Assembly: GCA_021777035.1 (NCBI GenBank)
Contig: JAIQZR010000096.1
Span: forward strand, 1-60,923
From: Candidatus Scalindua sp.
Lineage (GTDB): Bacteria; Planctomycetota; Brocadiia; Brocadiales; Scalinduaceae
Reading direction: 5' to 3'
DNA length: 60,923 bases
Position 1 is the stretch's first letter; every line of letters begins with the position of its first letter. Made by a program: the position numbers and the translations under genes. The notes under the pieces are model-generated. The model did not search any database and was not told where the DNA came from. It saw nothing but the letters and a program-made list of their open reading frames with translations. Shown piece by piece: positions 35,310 to 44,875 of this stretch.

Positions 35310-35607
35310 GTATTATGTTACCATACTTCTTTACTCCATAAAAGAGTATAGTGTCTAAATTTCGGATTGAATATAACCAATAAGAAAATAAAGTCAAGGT
35401 ATTTTTAGCACTCTGAAGTTACCACGATTTTACTATCTTAGTGTATAATAAAAAACAGACTTGATTATTTTTACAATATGTTGTATTACGTGTACAGACT
35501 TGAAAAACGAAGCTTTAACTTGCACATATTTTTTATAATGGCAGAGTAACGGTTATGTTATTCTGCCATATTGAGTTAGAAGGAAAGTTTTTATAATTTT
35601 AGAAAAT
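35310..35607 (+). other. guaA leader region with 13-bp hairpin
   Basis: At 35538-35569 the arms ATGGCAGAGTAAC and GTTATTCTGCCAT pair over 13 positions (one G-U) around a 6-base loop. No T-run follows, so it is not an intrinsic terminator. It lies about 40 bp before the guaA ATG and could influence guaA translation or mRNA stability. No purine riboswitch consensus was recognised. Confidence 0.45.
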
Positions 35608-37158
35608 ATGCATAAAAAAACGCACGAAATCATACTTGTTATAGACTTTGGTTCGCAGTATTCTCATCTCATTGCAAGAAGAATCAGGGAACAAAACGTC
35701 TACAGTAAAATCGTATCACATAAAATAACACCTGAAGAGATCAAACAACAGAATCCTAAGGGTATAATTTTGAGTGGCGGGCCTGCCAGTGTTTATGCTT
35801 CAGCCGCTCCACGATGTGATGACAACATCCTTTTTATGGGTATTCCAACTTTAGGGATATGTTACGGTTTTCAATTGGGTAGCCAGATACTAGGCGCTGA
35901 AATAAAATCATCGGAAAATAGAGAGTACGGAAACACCAAATGTACCATCAAAGATCATACATCTCTTTTCGCTTCGCTGGACGAGTCTATAGATGTCTGG
36001 ATGAGTCATGGTGATCAAGCAATGGGGCTTCCTGATGATTTCCAATCACTTGCATATACAGATAATTGTCCATATGCTGCAGCAAGACATAAAAAAAGAG
36101 ATTTCTATGGAGTCCAATTCCATCCTGAAGTTACACACACTCCGTCTGGTAGTAAAATCCTGAATAATTTCCTTTTTAAGATCTGCGGTTGTTCCGGCGA
36201 CTGGGAGATGAGCTCCTATATAAAGAGCGCAGTAGAAAAGATACAAGAGCAGGTAGGAAAAGAGAAGGTCATCTGTGGCTTATCAGGAGGCGTTGATTCT
36301 GCCGTTGCTGCCGCACTTATATACAATGCGATAGGCAGTAACCTTTCATGTGTTTTCGTAGACAACGGGTTGCTCAGGATGAATGAATCCGAGGGTGTGA
36401 TAGAGACCTTTAAGAAAAACTTCAAGGTAGATTTGCATTTCGTTGATGCAAGGGAGAGGTTTTTAGATAAATTATCAGGTGTAACCGATCCGGAGCAAAA
36501 GCGAAAGATTATCGGCCATGAATTTATCGATGTGTTTAAGGATGAAGCAGATAAAATTGCTGATATTAAGTACCTGGCCCAGGGCACACTGTACCCGGAT
36601 ATTATAGAAAGCGTTTCTGTGCATGGGGGCCCGGCCGTTACTATTAAAAGCCATCACAATGTTGGAGCGCTGCCTGCGGAACTGGGATTTGAACTTGTCG
36701 AACCTCTCAAAGATCTTTTTAAAGATGAGGTACGAAAAATGGGTGCTGAGCTTGGGCTACCGGATGATATTTTGTGGAGACATCCTTTCCCCGGCCCCGG
36801 CCTTGCCATAAGAATAATTGGAGATATCACAGACGCTAGATTGAAGACCCTCAGATATGCGGATGAGATAATGATACAGGAGATAAAATCTGCAGGTCTT
36901 TATGGGAAGATAGCACAGGCGTTTGCCGTCTTCTTGCCGGTGAGTACCGTTGGTGTTATGGGAGATGAGAGAAGCTACGAGAACGTCATTGCCCTCAGGG
37001 CCGTTGAATCAACCGACTTTATGACGGCAGATTGGGTAAAAATACCATACGAAGTACTGGCCCGTATTTCAAGCCGTATAATTAATGAAGTCAGAGGTGT
37101 TAACCGTGTCGTTTACGACATCAGCTCAAAACCACCAAGTACTATTGAGTGGGAGTGA
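35608..37158 (+). CDS. guaA: GMP synthase (glutamine-hydrolysing)
   Basis: 516 residues. Amidates XMP to GMP. The class I glutamine amidotransferase domain has the nucleophile in [10 protein letters not shown] and the His-Glu pair in [14 protein letters not shown]. The ATP pyrophosphatase domain has the P-loop [15 protein letters not shown], and the dimerisation domain closes with [12 protein letters not shown], the near-universal GuaA C-terminus. Length is typical. guaB is not adjacent. A strong hairpin precedes the gene; the ribosome binding site is weak (AAGGAA lies 25 bases away). Confidence 0.97.
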   Translation: MHKKTHEIILVIDFGSQYSHLIARRIREQNVYSKIVSHKITPEEIKQQNPKGIILSGGPASVYASAAPRCDDNILFMGIPTLGICYGFQLGSQILGAEIKSSENREYGNTKCTIKDHTSLFASLDESIDVWMSHGDQAMGLPDDFQSLAYTDNCPYAAARHKKRDFYGVQFHPEVTHTPSGSKILNNFLFKICGCSGDWEMSSYIKSAVEKIQEQVGKEKVICGLSGGVDSAVAAALIYNAIGSNLSCVFVDNGLLRMNESEGVIETFKKNFKVDLHFVDARERFLDKLSGVTDPEQKRKIIGHEFIDVFKDEADKIADIKYLAQGTLYPDIIESVSVHGGPAVTIKSHHNVGALPAELGFELVEPLKDLFKDEVRKMGAELGLPDDILWRHPFPGPGLAIRIIGDITDARLKTLRYADEIMIQEIKSAGLYGKIAQAFAVFLPVSTVGVMGDERSYENVIALRAVESTDFMTADWVKIPYEVLARISSRIINEVRGVNRVVYDISSKPPSTIEWE

Positions 37159-37245
37159 TTTTGATTGTTAGAGCTACCATGGCTTGTGACTTAGGCCACT
37201 CTTTAGGAATTTTTATGGTTTGCACTAATGCGGAGTTAATCAATC

Positions 37246-38115
37246 TTAAATCAAGTGCTTATAGGCACTCATAAGCTGCTGAGTAATCTTTCCAGGTGTT
37301 CTTCTTCCTATCTTAGAATCTTCTATCTTTGAAACCGGCATTATTTCCATCAGTGAATTAGTAATAAATACTTCATCTGCTCTAAGCATAGTTTCTACCG
37401 TGAAATGTTCTTCATTAACAGGAATACTACTGTCATTGCAAATATCAAGAACCGTTCTCCTTGTGATCCCCGGCAGAATATTTGTATCAAGTGAAGGGGT
37501 AATAACACTCTCACCACTTACCATGAAAATATTGCTAACTATGCATTCAGCTACATATCCATCTGTATTGAGGATAATTGCCTCATCGGCAGACTTTTTA
37601 TTTGCTTCTTCTTTCAACAAAATACTTGTAAGCAGGTTTGTTGATTTGTGGCAGTGAATAGGGTTTGTTGTGCTCCTCCTGTAATTTGAAACAACAAGGT
37701 ACATTCCATTCTCATAAAGTTTTCTATCATATGGCGTATATGGTTTGACATGGATCAGGATAGTCGGGTTGATGTTGTCATTCATTTGAAGCGCACTGCC
37801 GCCTTCTCCCCTGGAAAGCGTTATCCTAATATACGCGTTCCTGTTATTATTCTTGTCAATTAATTCCTCTATTATTTTGCTTATTTCCGTGTTTGTATAT
37901 TTGAAGGAAATTTTGAGCCATTTTGCAGACTGACGCATTCGTTCAATATGTTCGGTAAGTTTAAAAGATACTCCATCGTAAGAGCGAAAGGTCTCAAAGA
38001 TACTGTCACCATAAAGAAACCCTCGATCACCAGATGAAATGCCTGCATCTGTATCCGGAATTATTTTGTTATTTAAAAATATAAATTTAGTCATAATATT
38101 AAATATGGAGTGCAT
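37246..38115 (-). CDS. pabC: Aminodeoxychorismate lyase (class IV PLP enzyme), probable PabC
   Basis: 289 residues with the same fold as IlvE: SSGDRGFLYGDSIFETFRSYDG at the N-terminus, PLP-binding Lys in PIHCHKSTNLLTSILLKEE, and CIVSNIFMVSGESVITPSLD. The IFETFRSYDG element and especially the location 42 bp downstream of pabB favour aminodeoxychorismate lyase, releasing pyruvate to form p-aminobenzoate for folate. A second branched-chain or D-amino-acid aminotransferase is the alternative. The start is uncertain: ATG 38115 has AGGAAG close by, while ATG 38094 (MTKFIFLNNK) begins at the usual family position. Confidence 0.85.
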   Translation of the reverse strand: MHSIFNIMTKFIFLNNKIIPDTDAGISSGDRGFLYGDSIFETFRSYDGVSFKLTEHIERMRQSAKWLKISFKYTNTEISKIIEELIDKNNNRNAYIRITLSRGEGGSALQMNDNINPTILIHVKPYTPYDRKLYENGMYLVVSNYRRSTTNPIHCHKSTNLLTSILLKEEANKKSADEAIILNTDGYVAECIVSNIFMVSGESVITPSLDTNILPGITRRTVLDICNDSSIPVNEEHFTVETMLRADEVFITNSLMEIMPVSKIEDSKIGRRTPGKITQQLMSAYKHLI

Positions 38116-38156
38116 TTCTTCCTGTTAATCCTGTCAAAACTGAAATTATAGAAGCG

Positions 38157-39617
38157 CTATTCAAGCGTCTCTATCAATGCTCTGGCTTTATGCAGCGTTT
38201 CTTGGTATTCGTCTTCCGGGTTGGAATCAGCAACTATTCCACCGCCAACTTGAAAAAAGATGTGATCATCTTTTACTAAAAATGTTCTTATCGCAATGTT
38301 TAAATCTATATTTCCATTAAAACTTAAATACCCCATTGCGCCGGTATATACACTGCGGTTGGTGGGTTCTAGTTCATCAATAATCTGCATGGCCCTTACC
38401 TTAGGAGCACCGGTTATTGAACCACCTGGAAATGTGGCTTTTAGCAAGTCTATGGCGTCATACCGTGAATGTAGCTCTCCTTCTACTGTCGCAACAAGGT
38501 GATACACCGTAGGATGTGCCTCCAGCTTTTTTTTCTCCGTTACCTTCACTGTATTATAATTGCACACACGTCCAAGATCGTTTCGTTCGAGATCAACGAT
38601 CATTGCCAATTCTGCATCATCCTTCTTGCTTGAGATCAACTCTTCTTGCATCTTTTGATTTGTGTCTTCATCTCTGCCTCTGGGTCGAGTGCCTTTGATT
38701 GGCATTGTTTGTATTTTTCGTACCGGGCCCTCACTCTGTTTGCCGGTACTGTCCCGTACCTTTTGTAGCGATAGGAACCTTTCCGGAGACGAACTGACCA
38801 CGTATTTGTTATCAAATCTCAAGTAGCCTGAGAATGGAGCAGGATTTATTTTCCTCAATCTTTTATATATTTCGTAAGGTGAAGTCTCTATCTGTGTTTG
38901 AAAACGCTGTGAAAGATTAACCTGGTAAATATCACCTGCGTTGATATATTGCTTTGCGCGTTCTACAGCCCTTAAGTAGTTCTCTTTTGAAAAGTTACTT
39001 ATTATCTTTCGTTTTATTCTATTCCCCTTAAACCTTGTCCCTTCCTCACAAGGTATATTCGACCCATTACGAATCATCTTTAACACGTGGTCAACCCTTT
39101 TCGCTGTACTTTTATGAGAATTCTGATTAATATTCACGGATAATAAAAAACATCTATTCTCAAGATGATCAACGGCAATAATTGTATCATAAAAACTGAA
39201 ACACATTTCCGGGAATTCAATGTCATCTATTGTTGTATCAGGGAGTTTTTCTATGAAATGACATAGGTCGTAGGCGAAGTATCCAACAGCTCCACACGTA
39301 AACGGGACAGCTTCAAAGTCATTGTCCAGACGGAAGCTGTTTAACAGGTATCGCAACTCATCAAATGGATTTCCGGTTTTTCTCGTAATACTTTTGCTAC
39401 TTTGAGTTAATATGTTGCTGCCTTTTGACATAACAGTAAGAAAGGGGTCGTATCCTATGAATGAGTACCTTCCTGTACTTTCGTTGTTAGCAGCGCTATC
39501 AAGGAAAAAGTTTTTTGAATGGGCCTGGGTATAATGAAATATCTTCAACAAGTCAATACCTGGATCCAGCTCCTTGATTATTAATTTTTTATCAGTTCTA
39601 TTTACTTTGTTTGCCAT
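38157..39617 (-). CDS. pabB: Aminodeoxychorismate synthase component I
   Basis: 486 residues. Converts chorismate, with ammonia from a PabA-type subunit, to 4-amino-4-deoxychorismate. The N-terminal subdomain (YDPFLTVM) is followed by the chorismate-binding domain with SPERFLSL, KGTRPRG, VDLERNDLGRVC, HPTVYHLVATVEGEL and the catalytic Lys in FPGGSITGAPKVRAM. SITGAPK separates PabB from anthranilate synthase TrpE, which usually has a different residue pattern there. The partner glutaminase PabA is not in the window. pabC follows directly, so the unit makes p-aminobenzoate; folate then links to the ftcD reaction. Confidence 0.93.
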   Translation of the reverse strand: MANKVNRTDKKLIIKELDPGIDLLKIFHYTQAHSKNFFLDSAANNESTGRYSFIGYDPFLTVMSKGSNILTQSSKSITRKTGNPFDELRYLLNSFRLDNDFEAVPFTCGAVGYFAYDLCHFIEKLPDTTIDDIEFPEMCFSFYDTIIAVDHLENRCFLLSVNINQNSHKSTAKRVDHVLKMIRNGSNIPCEEGTRFKGNRIKRKIISNFSKENYLRAVERAKQYINAGDIYQVNLSQRFQTQIETSPYEIYKRLRKINPAPFSGYLRFDNKYVVSSSPERFLSLQKVRDSTGKQSEGPVRKIQTMPIKGTRPRGRDEDTNQKMQEELISSKKDDAELAMIVDLERNDLGRVCNYNTVKVTEKKKLEAHPTVYHLVATVEGELHSRYDAIDLLKATFPGGSITGAPKVRAMQIIDELEPTNRSVYTGAMGYLSFNGNIDLNIAIRTFLVKDDHIFFQVGGGIVADSNPEDEYQETLHKARALIETLE

Positions 39618-39752
39618 AAAATTTCTAGAAAGATATACTACAGGGCAACGCTAAACTTTGCATAATATATAGAACGATATGTTATGTGATACAAAAACTT
39701 CAAGTCAAGCTTTTTTCGAATTTATTAAGTAATTATTCATATATAAAAGACC

Positions 39753-40181
39753 ATGCTTATCAGGCTTATTTTATTGTTTACGGTCATCCCTTTAATAGAA
39801 CTATATCTTTTGATAGAGGTTGGAAGATATTTGGGGCCTTTTCCGACGATAATGATTGTGCTTATAACCGGCATAATAGGCGGTTTACTGGCCAGAAGTC
39901 AGGGTCTAAGCGTCCAAAGACAGATAAGAGTAGATTTGCAAAATGGAATTATCCCAACAGACAGCCTTATTGATGGCCTCTTTATTTTGATTGCCGGTGC
40001 ACTGTTAATCACACCGGGGATGATAACAGATATATCCGGGTTTGTCTTAATGGCCCCATTTTTTAGAGGCTGGTTGAAAAAGTGGCTGAAGGAGGTTTTG
40101 AAACGGAAGTTTCAATCTGGTCAATTTCGACATTATTCTAACAGGCAATCAACAAATTGGAAAGAGGAAGATGGTTTTTAA
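39753..40181 (+). CDS. fxsA: FxsA family membrane protein
   Basis: 142 residues. Three to four hydrophobic segments: LLFTVIPLIELYLLIEVGRYLGP, the conserved TIMIVLITGIIGGLLARSQG, and LFILIAGALLITPGMITDISGFVLM, the LITPGxxTDxxG motif of the family. E. coli FxsA influences exclusion of phage T7 by F plasmids; the general cellular role is unknown. A hydrophilic tail rich in Arg, Lys, Gln and Ser follows. It is convergent with the TrkA-N/DHH gene, 27 bp apart. Confidence 0.9.
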   Translation: MLIRLILLFTVIPLIELYLLIEVGRYLGPFPTIMIVLITGIIGGLLARSQGLSVQRQIRVDLQNGIIPTDSLIDGLFILIAGALLITPGMITDISGFVLMAPFFRGWLKKWLKEVLKRKFQSGQFRHYSNRQSTNWKEEDGF

Positions 40182-40208
40182 TTACAGATGTACCGCTTCA
40201 GTTTTCTC

Positions 40209-41672
40209 TTAAACTGAGTTGGTTTGTGGTTCTTCGTCAGTTGGCATTTTTTCCTGTTCAAACTCGGCGCCAACTGAGGAAAAAAATCTTTTCTTGACTG
40301 CATCAGACGTTACTCTTAAAAGTGAGGTTCTATCATTTGCGTCGCCAAGTATTCCAAGATTGATTGCTCCGGCTGCCATCGTTGCATGACCACCTGAGTT
40401 CAATTCACCAAATGCGCTTTGTAGAATAAGCCCCAGGTTTACTCTTGAATCCCGGCTTCTTGCAGATAGCTGAACCTTATCGTCGTTTATCCCAAAGACA
40501 AGAACTGTGTATACGCCTTCTAACTGTAACATCATTTCTGCCGCTTGTGGCAAGGCGTCCCTGTCGTTAATAAATTCAACAAATGATGCAAGGTATGAAC
40601 CCCTGATTTCTTTGTTTCTAATTGCTCTCCCAATAATATCCAGAGTTTCTAAGCCCATGGGGGGGTACTCAAGCTGGCTCATAATATTGTTATCCACCAA
40701 TGGTGAAAGATATGATGCCGCATTTAAATCATCCGGAGTAGTATTTCTGGTAAACTCTTTTGTGTCAGTGCGAATTCCATACAATAAAGCCGTAGCAAGG
40801 GGCACGTCCGGTTTCAGGTCTAACTGACGAAGGTATTTAGTCATGATCGTTGCGGTTGCACCTATGTTGGCTTGAATATCAACGAAATCACCCTTGACCG
40901 AACTGATATCCACCTGATGGTGATCAAATATTAAATTAGGTGTAACCTCTTCAGGCAATACATTGTTTCTTGAAGGAATAGATGCCTCTATTAGCGCAAT
41001 CAAACCTGAAGATCGTACTACGTCCATGGCGGCATCTTTTGTCTTTATATTTATCAAATCCATATTTAACAAATTAATTAATGCTTTGTTTTTCTGATGA
41101 CTGATATTGCCACCATAATAGAGCTTGCTTTCTACATCACAGAACTTGCATATGTATTTTAAGGTAAGCCCTGAAGCTATAGCGTCAGGGTCAGGATTGT
41201 CCTGTAGGAAGATTGCCAATTCTTTGCCATTTGATTCTTTGATCTTGTTAACTAATGAGAAGGCAGAATGATCCATTTCGACAGTTTTGAAAGTGGATAA
41301 TATAGCTTTAGCCAGAACATTTCCCGCCTGTAAAGTCTCATCAGCACCATTTGATTTTAGTGCTTCTGCCTCTTCGCTATTAGATGCCTTGACGATGATA
41401 AAATTGCTTAGCTTTTTTTCTTTTATTCTTTTTACCAGTGACAGATTTGCACTTAAATTTCCGGTGAGGATTGCAAAAATATTAGAATTTTCGCAGTACT
41501 GAGAGTCTAAATCAAAGGATTCCATGTCAGATACCATTACATTAATTTGCTGTTCTCTCCATGGATATAAGGTGCTCTCGTCCTTGTCAACAATTAGCAT
41601 CTCCTTACCGGACTTGTGTAATGCATCAACAACTGCATTCCCCGTTACACCACATCCAAAAATAATGTACAT
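40209..41672 (-). CDS. TrkA-N/RCK domain fused to DHH-DHHA1 phosphoesterase
   Basis: 487 residues. The N-terminal Rossmann domain (1-130) starts MYIIFGCGVTGNAVVDAL with a GxGxxG-like loop and acidic DKDES, typical of TrkA-N/RCK regulators of potassium transport that bind nucleotides. The rest is a DHH phosphoesterase: DNPDPDAIASG (motif I), FDHHQVD (DHH motif), LYGIRTDTKEFTR, and a DHHA1 domain with LNSGGHATMAAGA. DHH-DHHA1 enzymes cleave nanoRNA, pAp or cyclic dinucleotides. The fusion, known mostly from archaea and a few bacteria, suggests a nucleotide-sensing phosphodiesterase, perhaps tied to c-di-AMP and potassium (inference). All metal-binding motifs appear intact. The acidic tail EKMPTDEEPQTNSV is extra. 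Confidence 0.88.
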   Translation of the reverse strand: MYIIFGCGVTGNAVVDALHKSGKEMLIVDKDESTLYPWREQQINVMVSDMESFDLDSQYCENSNIFAILTGNLSANLSLVKRIKEKKLSNFIIVKASNSEEAEALKSNGADETLQAGNVLAKAILSTFKTVEMDHSAFSLVNKIKESNGKELAIFLQDNPDPDAIASGLTLKYICKFCDVESKLYYGGNISHQKNKALINLLNMDLINIKTKDAAMDVVRSSGLIALIEASIPSRNNVLPEEVTPNLIFDHHQVDISSVKGDFVDIQANIGATATIMTKYLRQLDLKPDVPLATALLYGIRTDTKEFTRNTTPDDLNAASYLSPLVDNNIMSQLEYPPMGLETLDIIGRAIRNKEIRGSYLASFVEFINDRDALPQAAEMMLQLEGVYTVLVFGINDDKVQLSARSRDSRVNLGLILQSAFGELNSGGHATMAAGAINLGILGDANDRTSLLRVTSDAVKKRFFSSVGAEFEQEKMPTDEEPQTNSV

Positions 41673-42090
41673 AAAATCGTCTCCGACTATGGATTACATA
41701 ATAAATTGATAAAAAAACGGCAACTTCATAATAAAACTACGTAAACATATTTCTCGTGCGCAGGCTGGTAAACCTTGTCTACTTCTCCAGCCTCTTTGAA
41801 GTATGTTAAAAACAGCCATACGTTACGCTAATTTGTTATTCTGGTGACTGGAAAAAAATGACTTGAGCTATATGTAAAACATTTTTACGTGTATGTTTTT
41901 TAGTAAGAAGTCTAACTGGAAAGAAATGTGTAGCTAATAACCGCCGAATTATACTTTTGATTGATAAGGCTGTCAATATTAAAAAAACTGAAGGTTGCAG
42001 GCTTTACAATTTAATAAGGCTTATGCGATAATCTACGACGGTTGCTTAATATATTTTCTTACATTATTATTCAATAATTATATTAAAGTT
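41673..42090. other. Divergent intergenic region
   Basis: 418 bp between the TrkA-N/DHH gene and the RNA ligase gene, AT-rich. A 6-bp hairpin (GGCTGG/CCAGCC, near 41763-41794) is the only structure seen. A TTG-started extension of the RNA ligase frame (41995-42090) encodes a hydrophobic stretch not found in the family. Confidence 0.45.
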
Positions 42091-43215
42091 ATGAGTATTC
42101 TGGAAATAGTTTCAAAGGTAAATATGACGGAGGAGACATGGAACGAGTCTCTGGAATGCCATAGTATAATTCCGGATAAGTTTGACGGAATTACTTACTA
42201 TAGGGTAGTGAAAAAAGTAGAACAGTTAAAAAAGGGAGCAGTAGTAACTGACTCAGGAATAATCTATGACTTTCCACGAATAGCAAGAATTCTGCACCTG
42301 GAGAATGGTATCAAGCTGGCTTTTAATAATCCGTTTTATGTAGAGGAGAAGATAGACGGCTATAATGTGAGAATTGCAAAGATTCAGGATCAAGTGCTTG
42401 CCTTTACCAGGGGAAGCTATGTTTGTCCGTTCAGTACAGATAGATTGGTAGATTTTTTTGACTCTGATAGTTTTTTTAAAGAGAATCCGGATTTGATAGT
42501 ATGTGGTGAAATTGCCGGGCCTGAGAACCCATACAATGGGGAATCACCTCCTTATGTGACAGAGGACATTAGTTTTTTTGCATTTGACATAAAGACTAAA
42601 AATAGCGACCAGCAAATTTCCATAGAAAAAAGATATAAGCTGTTTGATGAATACCAAATTCCATCCGTTACACGGTTTGGCAGATATACTTCTTCTGACA
42701 TTAAGGATCTAAAGAAACAGATTCAAGGACTGGATGAAAAAGGTTGTGAGGGACTTGTGTTTAAACCAACAGATCCAACAGAGAAAACGGTAAAATATGT
42801 TACGGTGGGATCGTGCCTGAGAGATATGAAAATAACTTCTTCGCTAATGATAGAATATCAAGCAGAATTTTTTACGCACAGAATGCTAAGATCACTTTTT
42901 TATCTTCTGGAGCATCGTTCTAATTTAGATGATACATTTCTTAAAAAAACAGGAGAAGCCTTACTGCAGCCTCTTTTTGAAAGTGTGAAGAAGGTGGCCG
43001 GTGGAGAAGTCATAACTGAAAGATTTAAAGTAAGATTCAATAAAGAGCAGAACATCAAGAAACTATTTGAACATTTTCATAAATGTAAAGTAGATGCTAA
43101 TCTGATCCATCAGGAAAAAGTTGGACAATACTGGCATGTAGAATTTGTCAGGAGATGTTTTCCTTCATACGAAGTGATTAAAAAACACTGGGACGGCCAT
43201 TCACATTTTGATTAG
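42091..43215 (+). CDS. ATP-dependent RNA ligase, Pab1020/MTH1221 (Rnl3) family
   Basis: 374 residues from ATG 42091. A longer frame from TTG 41995 adds a hydrophobic segment with no ribosome binding site and was rejected. Nucleotidyltransferase motifs are complete: motif [11 protein letters not shown] with the adenylated Lys at about 87, Ia [30 protein letters not shown]-like (KGCEGLVFK) and V VKYVT. The C-terminal helical region (about 250-374) corresponds to the dimerisation domain of archaeal homodimeric RNA ligases, which seal or circularise single-stranded RNA. The gene faces and overlaps by 15 bp a gene for the PIN-domain 'RNA ligase partner' family. Members are mainly archaeal, so presence here suggests transfer. 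Biological substrate unknown. Confidence 0.88.
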   Translation: MSILEIVSKVNMTEETWNESLECHSIIPDKFDGITYYRVVKKVEQLKKGAVVTDSGIIYDFPRIARILHLENGIKLAFNNPFYVEEKIDGYNVRIAKIQDQVLAFTRGSYVCPFSTDRLVDFFDSDSFFKENPDLIVCGEIAGPENPYNGESPPYVTEDISFFAFDIKTKNSDQQISIEKRYKLFDEYQIPSVTRFGRYTSSDIKDLKKQIQGLDEKGCEGLVFKPTDPTEKTVKYVTVGSCLRDMKITSSLMIEYQAEFFTHRMLRSLFYLLEHRSNLDDTFLKKTGEALLQPLFESVKKVAGGEVITERFKVRFNKEQNIKKLFEHFHKCKVDANLIHQEKVGQYWHVEFVRRCFPSYEVIKKHWDGHSHFD

Positions 43216-43806
43216 ACTGTTTATGATCCCACGAAGATTGCGTGATTCGACATAACGAATTCCCAGCTTATCAGCCCAGGTCATTATCCCTTTATCAGCA
43301 GTAACCAGTATACCGTCCAATTCCCTTGCAAGCAATATTAAGTCGACGTCCTCCTTGCTGTCAATGATTCCTTCTCTTAATGCAGAACGGTATTTCCTCC
43401 TGAGGTTTGTTATTGTGTCCGGTTCGTTGTCCGTTACTACTTCCCTCACTGCCTGTTCTGCAACCCTTAAACCCTTATCTATTCTATGGCGCACATCCTC
43501 TATTAACTCATAAAGAAGGAAAGCGGGAACATTCATTTCATACTTCTTTGGCGGCTTCTGGAAAATTTTAATCTGAAGATCCTTTGGTATCTTGTCAATA
43601 TCTACAAAATCCATGAGCTCTTCATAGATCGAAGGAGGCATGTTGAAATTAGGGTTTTTCAGTTTAGTTATCAGTTTCAAGAAATTTTTTAGAGCGGTGG
43701 TTGGCGTTCTTCCAAATATAACATATACATCGGGATTAGTAAAAATGCTTGTGTCTAAAACGAAGCATTCTTCTTTCAGGCCCCTTGTGTTTTTGTTTTT
43801 TTTCAT
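43201..43806 (-). CDS. PIN-domain 'RNA ligase partner' family ribonuclease
   Basis: 201 residues from ATG 43806; the frame runs to 43914 but the extra 36 residues are untypical. PIN-fold acidic residues: Asp18 in [15 protein letters not shown], and [25 protein letters not shown], where the last Asp and the preceding acidic residues complete the metal site. The length and the FTNPDVY/SIYEEL pattern fit the family that occurs beside Pab1020-type RNA ligases. A PIN nuclease that cuts RNA and a ligase that seals it would make a cut-and-rejoin pair; this is an inference from gene association. The 3' ends of the two genes overlap. Confidence 0.85.
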   Translation of the reverse strand: MKKNKNTRGLKEECFVLDTSIFTNPDVYVIFGRTPTTALKNFLKLITKLKNPNFNMPPSIYEELMDFVDIDKIPKDLQIKIFQKPPKKYEMNVPAFLLYELIEDVRHRIDKGLRVAEQAVREVVTDNEPDTITNLRRKYRSALREGIIDSKEDVDLILLARELDGILVTADKGIMTWADKLGIRYVESRNLRGIINSLIKM

Positions 43807-43991
43807 CTTAAATGAAGAGTCTTTAACCCATATTATATTCAGGTTATGAGTATAATTATTAAGCAGTCCTGATGCAAGTAAAACCTGTCTGCTTAAAAAC
43901 TTATCGCTTGACAAAATTTATCGCTGCCTTGACACTGTTTACTGTAGTGTTATAATCAAGGCATAGTTCATTTTATGACCTACGTGAAAAG

Positions 43992-44762
43992 ATGAAGATC
44001 ATAGCCCTCATAGTAATCGTGATTATTATATCATGCGTATATTACAGTTTCCGTCCTTTTATAATTAATGGAGATATTTCGATTGTAAATGGCAAGAAAG
44101 CAAAGCCTACAGAAGAAGACTCTGCTCTACAGAGAAAGATGATGGTTGAGCAGCAAATAGCGGCGCGAGGCGTAAAAAATAGAAAAGTGCTTGATGCAAT
44201 GAATAGTGTACCCAGGCACCTGTTTGTTCCGGTAGGATATAGGGAAGGTAGTTACTTTGACCAGCCATTACCAATAGGATTAGGGCAAACAATATCCCAG
44301 CCATATATAGTGGCGCTGATGACTGAAATGCTGGATGTAGATAAAGATGATATTGTCTTGGAAGTAGGAACAGGTTCTGGCTACCAGGCGGCTGTTTTAT
44401 CTTCTATCGTTAAGGAATTATATACGATAGAAATAGTTGAAGAGTTAGGATTTCAGGCAAGTCGACTGTTAAAAAACCTTGGATACGATAATGTGAAAGT
44501 GAGGATATCAGATGGCGGACTCGGCTGGCCTGAAAAAGCCCCATTCGATGCCATAATGGTTACCGCTGCCGCACCGAAGATCCCTGGGCCCTTAATAAAA
44601 CAACTCAAGCCGGGTGGCAGGATGGTCATTCCTGTTGATAATAACTTTTATAGCCAAGATCTGCTGATTGTGGAAAAAGATTTTGCTGGAAACATCAAAA
44701 CGAAAAAAACTATTCCTGTGCGATTTGTACCTCTTGTTGAAGAAGAGAAGATTGCGGAATAA
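43992..44762 (+). CDS. pcm: Protein-L-isoaspartate O-methyltransferase with N-terminal membrane/signal segment
   Basis: 256 residues. Methylates L-isoaspartyl residues in aged proteins using SAM. The N-terminal helix (KIIALIVIVIIISCVYY) is a membrane anchor or signal peptide. The enzyme core follows: MVEQQIAARGVKNRKVLDAMNSVPRHLFVP, QTISQPYIVALMTEML, SAM-binding motif I VLEVGTGSGYQAAVL and KPGGRMVIPV. Length beyond the usual ~210 residues is due to the leader. Export of a SAM-dependent enzyme is unexpected in the periplasm, where SAM is lacking, so anchoring with the domain in a cytosol-like compartment is a possibility. Confidence 0.93.
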   Translation: MKIIALIVIVIIISCVYYSFRPFIINGDISIVNGKKAKPTEEDSALQRKMMVEQQIAARGVKNRKVLDAMNSVPRHLFVPVGYREGSYFDQPLPIGLGQTISQPYIVALMTEMLDVDKDDIVLEVGTGSGYQAAVLSSIVKELYTIEIVEELGFQASRLLKNLGYDNVKVRISDGGLGWPEKAPFDAIMVTAAAPKIPGPLIKQLKPGGRMVIPVDNNFYSQDLLIVEKDFAGNIKTKKTIPVRFVPLVEEEKIAE

Positions 44763-44875
44763 TGTATTTAATTTCTGTGGAGATATTTTACTTTTATTTA
44801 GATTATATTTCACTAAAATCAATGTTCTGAATAGCGGAGGACAGGACATGATTAAAACCTACTAACAGATATATA

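Noticed and set aside
40197-40216. Small hairpin CAGTTT/AAACTG between fxsA and the TrkA-N/DHH gene
   Set aside because: Short stem without a T-run; overlaps coding sequence and is not a credible terminator.
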